From Gymnothorax reevesii (lineage: Eukaryota; Chordata; Actinopteri; Anguilliformes; Muraenidae): a stretch of DNA of 64,000 nucleotides. The position numbers and the translations under genes were made by a program. The DNA is taken from assembly GCA_029721435.1 (NCBI GenBank), contig CM056576.1:120579166-120643165 (forward strand), read 5' to 3'. This document shows positions 34,028-47,200 of the stretch, one piece after another. The notes under the pieces are model-generated. The model searched no databases and was not told the DNA's origin. It saw only the letters and a program-made list of their open reading frames with translations. Positions within the stretch are counted from its first letter, which is position 1, and each line of letters starts with the position of its first letter.

Positions 34028-35089
34028 ATGCAAACATAATAATGAACCAATTCTTTATGTAATGCATTTGTTGACTGATGATTGATGACATTATTTAATT
34101 GCGCAAACTATTTGCACATGTATATGTACATTCAGGGCTCTAGTTGCATGCTTTCACAAATTTAAATATACGTGGCCGCAATGTTATTCAAAATTGAAAA
34201 TGGCGTATGTAACACTTCAGCCCAGTTTGTTAGTTTTTTGGTCTGCAATAACGGGCTTTGCATCTCAATGGGTTGAATGGTGCAGTGGAATATCAACGAA
34301 TACATCTAGCACTATGCAAGCTTTGTGTCAGATAACTTTTCGTGTTTTGACTGACTCCGACCACCTTTTAATGCAAACAGTGTTTCTTTATGGCAGTTTC
34401 ATGGGAATGAATCCTTGTTAGCAGAGGTCTTTGCCAATATATGCATATTGCTCTGATCGTTTTCTCTTTCTTAATTTTTACATTCCTTATATACCTTATA
34501 AACACAGCTTCAAAAGGGTGGTGGTGTCTAAAGGGAAAAGGAGAGTGAAGGGTTATTCTTACTTATGTGAATATTTTCTTTGTGTTGGGGTGAAATACAA
34601 GTAATTAACTTGAATCATATCCTTGTTTTAATACCATGAGTAATGTTTTGCATAGTTCAAATGGTTCATTGCTTTACAAACCACATTACCTGGTGAACTG
34701 ACCTCTGCTGAACCCCCCTTATTAAATGCTTGTTAAATGTCAGCAACATCAGTTAATGTCAATTCATTTTACCTTATGGGACCATGCTCTTTCTTGAAAA
34801 TATAAATCTAAAATTGTATTGTAATTATTTAGAAAATTAACATTTAAGCCACTATTAATTTGGTCTAAACCCTTCCAAGAATCCTCTCGGTGTGGAGTTT
34901 GCATTTTTATCCCCAATTTCCCATTGTTCTAAAACAGCAATCATGGGTCGATTGCAGAAGAAAATTAACTGTACAGGGTTCAATGACATATATATTCTTT
35001 TATTTAAGCTCAATCTTCTCATCACTGGCTCAGAAGTATTTATTCTACTCAGAGCTCCCTGGCTGCCCTGCCCCAGATGAGTGTAGGAG
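34028..35089 (+). other. Intron or 5' region before the vwa5b2 start codon
   Basis: AT-rich with no other exon seen. Just before the start codon there is a pyrimidine tract and acceptor (ggctgccctgccccag, AG at 35075-35076), so the first 13 bases of that exon are 5' UTR. Confidence 0.5.
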
Positions 35090-35228
35090 ATGCCTGGCCT
35101 GAGAAATCGCTCAACGTGGGCTCCCCTGCTGCTCAAGGGCTCCTGTATCAAGTCCTGTGCCAATGGCTGCTCTCTTGGGATCACCTCCCACCTCACCTAT
35201 GCCAACACAGATTCGGAACCTGTGGAAG
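35090..35228 (+). CDS. vwa5b2: vwa5b2 coding exon 1 (N terminus)
   Basis: Start codon ATG at 35090; GTAAGG donor at 35229. It encodes 46 residues beginning Met-Pro-Gly-Leu, the same opening as the mammalian VWA5B proteins, which fixes the start. Confidence 0.85.
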
Positions 35229-38200
35229 GTAAGGCAGCTACCTCACCGTCTCACCTTGTGAAATAATAGCCAAAGTTATTTATTCCAGTTTGTCGCCTAG
35301 CAAGGCCTGAAAATGTGTTCGACACGTCAAGCCCTCTAAGTTCTAATTTAAATTTGAAAAAAAAACCCGCGAAGGGTGCAATTCAGGAAGAGATTCTATA
35401 TAGATGCTGGATGATTTTAAATCTCTCTTTTCATCATATTTATTTTTCATTCATTTATTTATTTATTTATTTATTATGAAAAACCTTACAAATTTTTTTT
35501 CATGTTTTATTGTTTTATCATTTCTTTTTAAATATTTATTCATTTTCAACTTTTTTTAATGAGGGATTGTGAGAAATAATTTTAAATCTCTCTTGTCATC
35601 TTATTTATTTATTTATTTATTTTGAAAAACCTTACAGGAATTTTTTCCTGCTTTATAGTTTTATCATTAATTTATTTATTTATTTATTTATTTTTTATAA
35701 ATTTGGCATCTCCACTCCCACCCGAATCTGGAATGCCCAATTGGTGAACTATGTACAAAGCTTGCTCGTATGCGACCCCTTGCTGCCAACTCAGGATAGT
35801 GAGGACAGTTCACGGCTCTCCTCCGAAGCACATGCCTGTTTATCATTTATTTTTAAACATTAATTTATTTTCACCTTTTTTTCATGAGCGATTGTGAGAA
35901 ACAATTACAGTTAATCTCATTTCATTTACCCCCCCATCATTTTCTGGAAGGGAACAGCCGTTTCTTTGTGATCCAGGGGTGCTGTAATGTGTCTTATACC
36001 CTCTCTTCTGCTCCTGCAGGTGTGTTTGTGTACCCCCTGGGTGAGAAAGAGGTGGTGGTGGCGTTTGAGGCGGCGATCGCCGGCAGGGTGGTCAGTGTGC
36101 AGATCCAGAGCCGGGGTAAGATGGAGGACTGCTGCCTGGACTGCTGCGGGATCCCCAGTCTGGACATGCCCTGCTCCAGCAGCAAGGAGTGGGGCTGCTG
36201 CGGAAACGCTAAGCTGGATATGCAGTGCTCTAATGGTGAGGCAGCACAAAAGCACAGGGATGCTAATTAATTTCAGTTTGTTTCTTGGTCTCTCAATGTT
36301 TACGAAGTGCAGTACGCTACAGGCCAGACGTTTGGAAGCAAGGCCAGTACAGGTCAAGAATTTGGAAGCGACTTCAAATTTCTGTTCACAATGCCTTTCT
36401 TAAAAACCAGCATGAAATCTATGGATTTTGGGATGTATGTACTGCATGATTAAACCTTTCTTTCACTGATACCTTTGGGTACTGTATACACTGATGTTAC
36501 CTGACCCTTGCTGAATAAATGTTAACAAAAGAAAGGAGGAGCTTTGTTTTTGGGTTGAGAAGATTTGCAAGTCACAACCTCAGTGGAAAAGTAAAAAAAC
36601 AAAAAACACAGTTTGCATTATTCACTTTATGTCATGGTTTACAGGGCACTAGGACCATGGGCCTAGTAATATGGGCCCGATAATTTGAGTAAAAATGTAT
36701 CCTGATAAGCGACTCTTTATATAATAATCATGTTTATTTTGTTGCAAAGTATGCCAATGAAACTATGATTTTTTTTTGTACAAATTTCATCTTGCTTCCA
36801 AACTTTTGGCCTGTAGTGTACATAAGCATTTGAGTGATGGTTACATTTCAGTCTTTTTTTTTTTGCTTTGTGGCCGGGCATTTTAACCTATTGGAATTGA
36901 AAAGAGTGAACATAAAAATATGAAATAGAATCTACTAGCGTAATTTTTCAGAGATGGATATTATCTGAACCATGTGGAGCTGAAGACCTTTTATACATCA
37001 CTGCTTTGGAGATGGAACTGAATAATGGATATCAGTACAAATTTTATATTCCCCCCTTTTAGAGACTATAAGTAACTCAAAAATTGGCTGCACAGCAGTC
37101 CCATGTGTGTTGTTCCCTCATTATTTAATTTACAAATTAGCAGATAAAACCTCCACTGTTGTTTTTATGTTGGAATTTGCATCTGGAATCTGTTGCTGTT
37201 GACTCTCGATATGAAGTCCACAAAGCCTTTGCTGCCAGTGAAGCAACCTATCATGAGGCTGAAACGTTACGGGAAAATCAATGAAAAACAGAAAATCTGA
37301 TATTGAGGAGTCAATATTCTAAAAAAGAAAGAACCCACTGGTGAGCTGAGAAACACAAAAAGGTCTGGAAGAATGCCGATCTCAAACTGCTGTGAATTAT
37401 TCAAGACTTCTTACTTTGGTGAAGAAAAACCCCTTCAAAAATGCTGTCTAGGAGGTTTGTGTATCTGTGGTAGTGTCATCAATGAGGAGAAGAATTGATC
37501 AGAGTAAAAACAAAGGGTTTATCACAAGGTATAAACATTTTGGAAGCCTCAAACTTTGGAGGACTTTCAAATCTAAAGAAGCCTGTGCAGTTTTATGGAC
37601 AAATAATACGAAGATAAGAATGTACCGGAAATATGGGAAGTGAAGAGTATGGAGGAGGAAACAAACTACTCATGACCCAAAGCATACCACTTCATCTCTG
37701 AAGTCTGGTCATTGGTGGGCATGTATGGCTGCCAATGGAACTGGTTTCTTACTCATTTCCGATGATGTCGCTGCTGACTAAAGCAGAAGCTGTATTATGT
37801 GCTCAGATTGAGCAAATGACTTAATGCATATTGGATGCCGCTTCACTGTGCAGATGAGCAATGACCCAAGGCAGCCTGAAACGTTTTTTAAGGCAAAGTA
37901 GTTGAATATTCCACAAAGACCAAGTCAGTTACCTGACCTGAATCCGTCTTGAATTTAAATTGCTGAAGGCAGAACTCCGAAGAACAAATAAAAAGACAGC
38001 TGCAGTGAACGCTTGGCAGAGCATCACCAGGAAAAAAAACTTGCAACTTGGTATAAAAAAATAGCTATTTAATCATTTTAATTCTCAATTAAACTGGTGT
38101 GTCCATTTACTTTTGAGTTTCTAAAATGGGGGGGATGCTTGAAAATGGTTGGAATTGCTAGAAGGTTCATGCAACACTTTAGTAAAACCCTTAAATTAAA

Positions 38201-41200
38201 GCCGAGACACTACCCTTCAACTATTTTTGATTGATTTGTTTCATATCTATTGTGGTGGCATACAATTCAAATATGATTAAGCAATAGTCACTCTCCAATA
38301 TGGCATGAGCGACTGATTGAGAGAGGAGGGGAGAAAGACAGAAAGACAATAAACCTTTCTTTTTCTCTAATTGCTAAATGTCTTTATAGAGTTGCCATTT
38401 CTAATAAGGCTTTTGCTTATTAAATTACGCCGAATTGCTCTGTGGGAGAATTATAATTCTGAAAAAATGGCTTGACTGCGTCATTAGAGGAATGCAGATG
38501 TTCTACATCAGTGTTATTATCATCAGGGTGCCTGCAATGTGACTTCTTTGATGGTGATTGTTCGTGATGCTTTGATGGTGCTTGATTAATCCTTTATTCA
38601 GAATCACTCTGTTATGTATTAGTTAAAAGAATATGCTTATAATTAATATTGTATGAATAGCTTTGATATAGTATTTATGCCCCCTTATTTTATTGTAGAA
38701 TAAGGGAATGTCCGCATCCCACATTCCCTCTTAGTTCAGGTACTATAGAATATCCTGTGTTGTTGACGCTCCATGATCTGAATGTGACTTTTATTGAGTA
38801 CCGCAATGCCAATTACAGTGCTGTGAAAAAGTATTTGCCCCCCGCTGATTTCTTATTTTTTTGCATATTTGTCACACTTAAATGTTTCAGATCAGCAAAC
38901 AAATTTTAATATTAGACAAAGGTAACCCAAGTAAAGATAAAATGCAGTTTTTAAATGATGATTTCATTTATTGAGGGAAAAAGCTATCCAAACCTACCTG
39001 GCCCTTTGTGAAAAAATAATTGCCCCCTAAACCTAATGACTGGTTGTGCCACCCTCGGCGACAACAACTGGAATAAAACGTTTGCAATAACTGGCAATGA
39101 GTCTTTCAAATTGCTCTGGAGGAGTTGTGGCCCACTCTTCTTTGCAAAATTGTTTAAATTCAGCCACAGTGGAGTGTTTTCGAGCATTAACAGCCTGTTT
39201 AAGGTCATGCCACATCATCTCAATCAGCAACAAGTCTGGACTTTGACTGGGCCACTCCAAAACCTTGATTTTGTTTTTTTAATCCATTCAGAGGACTTGC
39301 TGGTGTGTTTTGGATCATTGTCCTGCTGCAAAACCCAAGTGCATTTGAGCTTGAGGTCAGGAACTGATGGTCGGACATTCTCCTTCAGGTTTTTCTGGTA
39401 AAGAGCAGAATTCGCGATTCCATCGATTACAGCAAGTTGTCCAGGTCTTGAAGCAGCAAATCAGCCTGAGACCATCTCACTACCACCATCATGTTTATCT
39501 GTTGGTATGATGTTCTTGTTGTGAAATGCTGTGTTAGTTTTACGCCAGATGTAACGATATGCATACCTTACAAAAAGTTCAACTTTTGTCTCGTCATTCC
39601 ACAGAATATTTTCCCAAAAGTATTATGGTTCATCAAGATGTTTTTTGGCAAATGTGAGACGAGCCTTTGTGTTCTTTTTCTTCAGCAGTAGTTTTCGCCT
39701 TGGAACTCTCCCATGGATGCCATTTTTGCCCAGTCTTTTTCTTATTGTTGAATCATTAACTATAATCCTAACTGAGGCAAGTGAGACCTGCAGTTCTTTG
39801 GATGTTGTTCTTTTGTTACCTCCTGGATGAGTTGTCATTGTGCTCTTGAAGTAATTTTAGTAGGCCAGCCATTCCTGGGAAGGTTAACCACTGTTCCAAG
39901 TTTTCTCCATTTGTAGATAATGGCTCTCACCGTGGTTCTCTGGAGTCCCAAAGCCTTAGAAATCACAGTTAATTCATTATTTAATTACTTTATCACATAG
40001 GGCCAGGTAGGTTTGGATAGCTTTATTCCCTTAATAAATGAAATCATCATTTAAAAACTGCATTTTTCCTTACTCTGGTTATCTTTGTCTAATGTATTAA
40101 AATTTGTTTGATGATCTGAAACATTTAAGTGTGACAAATATGCAAAAAAAAAAGAAATTAGCTAGGGGCAAATACTTTTTCGCAGCCCTGCATTTCTTTG
40201 CGTTTCAAGTGAGCTATGTTGCTTTTATTGTTTAAGTGCAATGATAATTTAATTTTTGCATATTTTTCTCAGTAGTATAGATCTGGAAATTCAAAACCAG
40301 TCCAGATTAAGGTTATTCACATTTAACAATATTGAGTTTCTGACCCTGAAAATGTTTCAGGGCACCTGATCCTGGATGAAGACCTGGAGAGAACCACTTT
40401 CATCGTTGGTTCCGGTGTCATTGGACCAATGGAGGTAGTTACCATCATCATTAGCACTACTCAAGAGCTCCCCACGATGGAAAATGGGGCAATCCGCCTG
40501 GTCTACCCCTCAGTGCTAACACCTATAGTGAGAGACAGGGTGATTCCTAACAAGAGCGAGTTGGGGGTGAGGTGGGATGAACAGAGGTATGTATTCCCAA
40601 TGTATCAAACAAATTCTCTGATGTTCGGGCAATGTTCATGCAATAAAAAGGACCATGTCAAAAGAGACCTCATCTACAAAAATTTAATAAAAAAAAACAA
40701 TGTTGGGAACCAATTGTATTTTTTTATTTCTTTGATCTTGCTCAACCCCCCCCCCCCCCCCCCCCCTCAATTTAGTCCAACCAGCTGTTTTTGGGTCACC
40801 GCTGGCAAGCAGGAGAGATCGATAGGCTCACCACAGTACTGTGCCCACTGGATCTTCACCAATCCAGCTGTCACCCAGATGCCTTACGAGCTCAGCTTTC
40901 AGCTACTGGTGCGGGGCGCATGTCTGCTAGCAGGTGAGGTTTATATCTGGGAGGAGCTAGCCTGTTTGCTAGCTTGGGTGTGAGCCTTGATAAGCAATTG
41001 AACATCCCACCTAGAACAACACAGAGAAATGCAAATCTATTTTAATGAAACGGCTCTCTCAACTAATGTCAAAATTAGTTGAAATATATCTGTAGCGACT
41101 TGTCGACATTAACAAAGGCCTTCATTAACCTCACCTTTCAATGCAGAATTACCCAATTATTTCACGGTTTACTGTGCCTGATTAGTTACAGTTGCAAAAA

Positions 41201-44200
41201 CTAATTCGCAAAATGGGTGTCAAATGCATTTTTCATAGCATGGTTGTACATTACATCACAAAGTTATTAGCCGGGTGGCTCACACGGTTAAGGCACTGCG
41301 CTGCAGTGCAGAGGTGATCACCACGTCGCGGGTTCGAACCTCGGCATACCCACAGGCAGGGGTCGGCAGCTTTTTCAGAGTAGCGCACAATTGGCTATCG
41401 CGCTACAAGGTTACAAATTGGGAAGGGACTGTCGGATTTGGGTAAAACGATAACAGCTTTGTTCGTTGCTCCAGCGCCTCCTGTTGGCCAGACGGGCGCT
41501 CGTCAGGAAGACTTCGGCTTGGTTCATGTCCGGGTATCCTCCGCCCTCGCTCTGAACTTACGAAGATTCAACCAGCGAGTGTATAAGAATCAGTGGCTGA
41601 CAGGCACGTGCTTCGGAGGAGAGCCGTGAACTGTCTTCACTATCCTGAGTTGGCAGCAAGGGGTCGCATACGAGCAAGCTTTGTACATAGTTCCCCAATT
41701 GGGCATTCCAGATTCGGGTGGGATTGGAGATGCCAAATTTAAAAAAAAAAAAAAAAAAAAGTTATTAGGAATTTTCTTCTGCGCATAAATAACGATGTAA
41801 AATGTCTGTAAGTCTTTATAAATTCTGAACTCATGTAGCTTGAGAAATGGCAAAGGTTTGCATAAATTAGTTTGGGAGGTTCATTACGCAATAATGTGTG
41901 AAATCAGTTCAATATTCGGATTATATTCACGCCCTGAGGGCGTTGTTAGGCACACGCACAGAGTGACATTGTAATCCTTTCAATGTCACATAAATTACGT
42001 AAATGTAGCCAATTGGCAATCACCTTGTTATTATCATTTCTTTTTTATTACAGGTCATGTATTGGTCTTGGTTCTTCAGTCAATGGATTGTTTGATTGTT
42101 AATCAGGTGAACTTAAATGGGAGCAGATTGAGAGCAATCATATGGTAAAAGATGAAGTTACTGAAGGCTCTCTGAACATCTGATGACACACTTCTACATG
42201 CCACCACTATAACCACCACTGCAACAACAATCATAATTAGTTTCGCTCGACCTTTCCGCTGGTCACACACTTTTTTTTATGAATATAACTTTCTCAGTAT
42301 ACACTATTCTTCAGGAATTAGGCCAAGGTTAGAGTTTATGTTTAGGTATAAACAGGGAAAATTCTGTGACAGCTTATACCCTCAGAACTAAATATTTGGT
42401 TCATATACCTGTAAAACAGTATCGCTTATACACACATACCCCCCCGGCATTGCTTTTTACTGCACCTGATTAGGATCTCTCTCACTTACACACTTGGACC
42501 AACGCAAGGAACAGCAATCCTGGAGTCCCAGGAAGAGGGAGGGGCAGGCACTAATGTCTGGAGCCAGTCTCCACAGCTGATTTACTGATAAACAGTATTG
42601 ACTTCGGCATGCACTCCCTTGATGAAATATGTCTGCTGGCAAAAGGACATGGGAATGGGGATGAGAGGAAGCAGTCCATGTTGGACCTGGAGCTGGTCCA
42701 GAATGTATCACTCAAGATTAAGAGGGTGGTTAATTTGGACATTCAATCACCCCCCAGTCAATGCACTCCTATGGGTTGGGGCGGGGGCAGGAATATTCAG
42801 TTACTCTCATCTGCCAAGCGGAGAAGCCTTGTTTCTCCATCAGATGAGAAAATGCACTCCTCCCCGTAGAAGAGAAATATTTGTATTTTGGCACCAGAGG
42901 TGAACAGTACCAGTTGAAAATTCCATTTTATTCCAGCCTTTGCTGGTCAAACTATTTTCAGCTCTGTTTGTCACAGTTTTAACTTCTCAAGCAGCTGCTT
43001 GCTTGTCAATCAGCCACCCATTTGACCACAAGCTAACTCTATTAACCAAACCAGCTTTGTTCAAAAGGAGACGACCTTCGACCAACCACAGAGCAGCTAT
43101 GAGCCACTGCGGAAAACACAGCTGAAACTGTTATAAACTAGAATTGAATTCCAACTGAGTTATTCTGGAATTTTCAACAAGGATTACCTCTGAAAAATAT
43201 TGGAGTCCTTGCCCAACACATTTGTAAAATAATGACTCAAATTGGTGTTGTCAGGCAACCTTTTCACTCACAGAAGTTATTTTGGCAGTTGGCTGACTGT
43301 GCCTTGTCTCTGAAGGTCTGGAGAGCCCCACCCATGCCTTGCGAGCTGACGCCGACCCCAGCGCTCAGTGCGCCTCTGCCACCTACATCACCCTTGCGGA
43401 GGAGCACCCCTATGACCGACACCTGGAGATCATCCTGCACCTGAGTGGTGAGGTCCTGAGACCCCGTGTGAAGGCCACCTCAGACTAATCACTGCAAGAT
43501 TATTTTAAACGCATAGCGCTTTGCATTAGAACCTCGTATGTGGTCCACAATGTTCAAAAAACCTGCCAGTTAAAACCACTTTGAAAAAATGAGATGATAA
43601 ATCATTTCAGTGGCTAAGAACCTCTTTACTTTCATGTCTCTAACTGCAGGCTTTTCTGGTCGTTGGTAGCTGGATACTCTGTGGCATTTTAAATTATGAA
43701 TGAGGATAGCAACAGTAGCTTACCTGCCTACAGTTACAGTTTTTGTATTCATAAAATAAAAATGTGGGCAAAAACGACTGGTTGAGAATTTGAAGCTGAT
43801 TGGCTGTTGAAACAAGTGATATACCTCACGGTCTGAAACCAGCTACTTGCGACTTGACCAGCAAAGTCACTCACGAAGCCATCAGCTGGTTTAAATTAAT
43901 CTTAGACTGGGTTCTTCAGACAACTGCAACTTTTCTCTGCAGTGTTCTAAAACGATTTTGTCTCATTAGAAATCCTTGGTCTAAACTGGCCTAACAAATT
44001 ACACAGTAGAGCGCTTGTCAATAAGCTGGATAAAGAGGTTAAATCCTCACTAGGGAATCGCCTGGGTCATGAGCGGAGTGACGGACTAGAGCAGGGGTGC
44101 ATCCAAATACTCCAGAAAAATATCCATATCCTCAGCTCACCACCTCCTATCAAGAATTATGGGAGGAGGACACAAGTGGAGGAAAGGAGGGATCATCTTT

Positions 44201-47200
44201 TGAGCATTGGGATGCACCCTGGGTCCGCCCTACTGTGTTACTGAAGACCTTCCTTCCTGTTGGTATTCACTCCTGTGAGGTATTGTGATCACTTGCGTGT
44301 GTGTTGTCAGCAGGATTACTCAAACACTTTTCAACGGATTACAACAAAATTTTATGGAAAGTTGTACCGTATGAATGGGAAGAAGTAATAAAATTTCCAG
44401 ACCAATCCGTATACTAAATTGTAGTCTGCAGCTGATTATAAGTGTCAGTGGATCAAATGCTACTAATGGAAGTATCCGCTCACTGAGTGCCCTCTAGTTA
44501 GTAGAGTGAAGAGGGCTAAAGTAGGGCTGAATTGAAGCCCATTAGAATGGATGATACCCAGGAACAAGGTTTGTTACCACTGTTCTTGAGCTTTCTATGA
44601 TGGGCTGCAGGCAGGGTAAAGATCGAGAGCATTGGTTCCAAACATCCTCTTGTGGGCCATCAGCTAGATCCAGGTATTTGATGTGTTCCATCTCAAGCAC
44701 CCCTGATGCCACTAATCAAACTCTTTCGCATTCCTATGAGTAACAATGGGGTGCTTTGCCTACTAGACAACAGAAATAATGAGTTTTATTGCTTGTACAC
44801 TGGTGTTCCTGTGATACTCTTTCAAACAGAACCTCACAGTCCGCTCATCATCCTGGAGAGGGGCAGACTCTCCTTCCAGGAGTACGAACAGCGGATCTGC
44901 ACCCGTCGAGATTTTATTCGCTGTGCCAAGAAAGAATCAGACAGAGAAAAGAAGGTGAGATCTACGCACTAGCAGGCGTTATACATCTCTGCACCTCATA
45001 CCCTGCAAGAACTACACCGTAGAAGTAATGCTAATCATGTACCTACAGTGCTGGTTTCTCGAGCTCTCAAAATCTTACACGCTTGTATCACTGTTAGTTC
45101 TAGCATATATTTCCACATGTTTTTATCTGGAATATAGGTTGCCTATGTCCCAGTCAGCTTGAAAACTTGAAAGTTGCACAAAATATTCTGTGCAATGGAT
45201 AGTTTTCATCAGAACACCTGGATGGGGTTTCTTGACCGTTTTTTGCCAACTTTTTGCCACAAAGTTCTTCACTGGAAAATGAGCAGAATTTTTCTTTTCT
45301 TTTTTCAGTGTGCAATTCTTAGAATATTTCATCTTGGCCTGTAAAATAATTGACCTTATCTCTATCACATATTGGGCTGATGGATCTAACTCCTAACTAC
45401 ATTTTTCTAAAAATGTCATTTGCTTGTTGGTTTGTGACAAGTGTCTTCTCCTCTCAGCTGGAGTTTGTGAGGAAACGGTTCCACAAGGACATTCTGGGTA
45501 ACCCTGTTCTGATGCTGAACTTCTGCCCAGACCTGTTGAGTGAGCCAGTTGAGCTTCATCGGGCCACTCGGGAGGTGATCTTCCTCATCGACCGCAGTGG
45601 GAGCATGAGCGGTGGCAGCATTGACAAGATCAAGGTGCCCATCAAGAGACACAATAACCAGACTTCTGAACCTCTTGAACTTCTGGTGCCAGCTTAAATT
45701 TCACTTCTTTCACCATTGCCTATTCAAACTAATTTAACTTATTTAACGTATTTAACTACGTCCAACGTCATTTTTAAACTTAATGCAGAAGCTAAACAGC
45801 TGCACTGCTTTATGGCGCCATTTATGCACGTTCATTTGTTATGCAAATTTACCATTTTTGTGATGATACTTCAAGAGTGTCTCTTTGCATACTGTAGTTT
45901 ATGATAGAATAGTCTTAACTCCTTATCACTTTCTCCTTGTAATTCCTGGTCCAAATCAAGCCCTATGGAGGTATGTTCCTATCTTTAATCAAGAACATGG
46001 TATTTCGACTTGAGAGCAAACAAATTGGTTCCAAAACTCTTCCTCACTCAGGAGGCCACCATTTTTACTGCTGATGCTACTTTCATCGCTACTATGCTAC
46101 TATCATTCACTACAAGCATTTGGGTTTGCAGCCTTGATGAAGATCCTGTAGTTGAAAGATGTTGGTTTTTGATTGCTTTTTATGATTTAGCTATTTTAAT
46201 AATGGCTTTTAAATATTACTTCCTTTCTCATTTTTGATATTTTCTTTTTGGAGTGTCTGGGTTGCCCTTGGTTTTCGTAATTCCTGCTACTTGTTCAACT
46301 GTAAAACGTACATGTGGTCACTTAAAAGGAGATTCCACTTTGACCCTGCCTGATGTACAGCATGGCTCAGATAGAGGCCAATAACAAGCAAAAAATCAAA
46401 AGCAAGGATTTGTTCTTGTGACAATCTGATTGGCTGTTGTCCACTATGTATTATGAGACAATTATTTTCTTTTCTAATGCTTTTTTCATTATCATAGAAA
46501 CCATTACATCATCATATTTGGCAGAGCAATTTGCTAAGAGTAAGGCACCAAAGGGTAATGGTGGTGATTTATGGCAGAAATATAATTGCTTCCGCAGTGA
46601 AGGAAAAGTTGTGATGTTTTAGTGACATAAGTTCTACTGAATGGTTTTTCAAACCATGATCTCAGAATCTCAGCCAGCCACTCATAAGTAGCTGAACATC
46701 TTGGCTGAACTTCTGCAGATTAACAAATCCAGGTGTCTAGAGAAGGATGCTGGCTCTTTGCACTTTCTCAGACTTTAATTTAATCATCCACTATGGCATG
46801 CTGAACAGAAGTAGATTTAGTGTGAACACTGTGAGAAATATTAAAAAAAAAAAAAAAAACTTTCACAAAATTTCAGCTTCTTGGCTTGCATTTTCGCATA
46901 CCACATCCATTTGTTTAGTGCAAAGACCTACAGTTCTGTGCAAAAGTTTCAGGCACATTTAAAACTATTTAGTAAGGAGAAGATGCTTCCAAAAATCAGG
47001 AAATGAAGTGTTTCCTAACATTGAAAAACATACCACAAACAGGTGGTTCCAGGCAGAACAAACCCGCCCCTCGCACATACTTTTACCTACTTGTATGAAA
47101 TTCAAAAGGGATCAATTCTGGGTCAGTGGCAATCCCTATACCGAATTTGGGGTGAATCTGGCCATTAGTTTTGCTGATAGAGCATTAACAAACAAACAAA

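Noticed and set aside
35926..36357. Open frame of 143 codons on the minus strand
   Set aside because: It is antisense to vwa5b2 exon 2 and runs into both introns; openness follows from the GC-rich coding exon on the plus strand.
36020..36403. Second plus-strand frame (arginine/tryptophan-rich) over vwa5b2 exon 2
   Set aside because: It is the +1 shadow of the exon; the VIT-like frame keeps phase with exons 1 and 3.
39036..39401. Plus-strand frame of 121 codons
   Set aside because: Antisense of the family D Tc1-like transposase; the minus strand carries the recognisable catalytic motif.
41271..41345. tRNA-like sequence with A and B boxes, considered as a tRNA gene
   Set aside because: It continues into a 490-base body with A tail and target-site duplications; a second copy has the same structure. 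It is a SINE head. No clean cloverleaf could be drawn.
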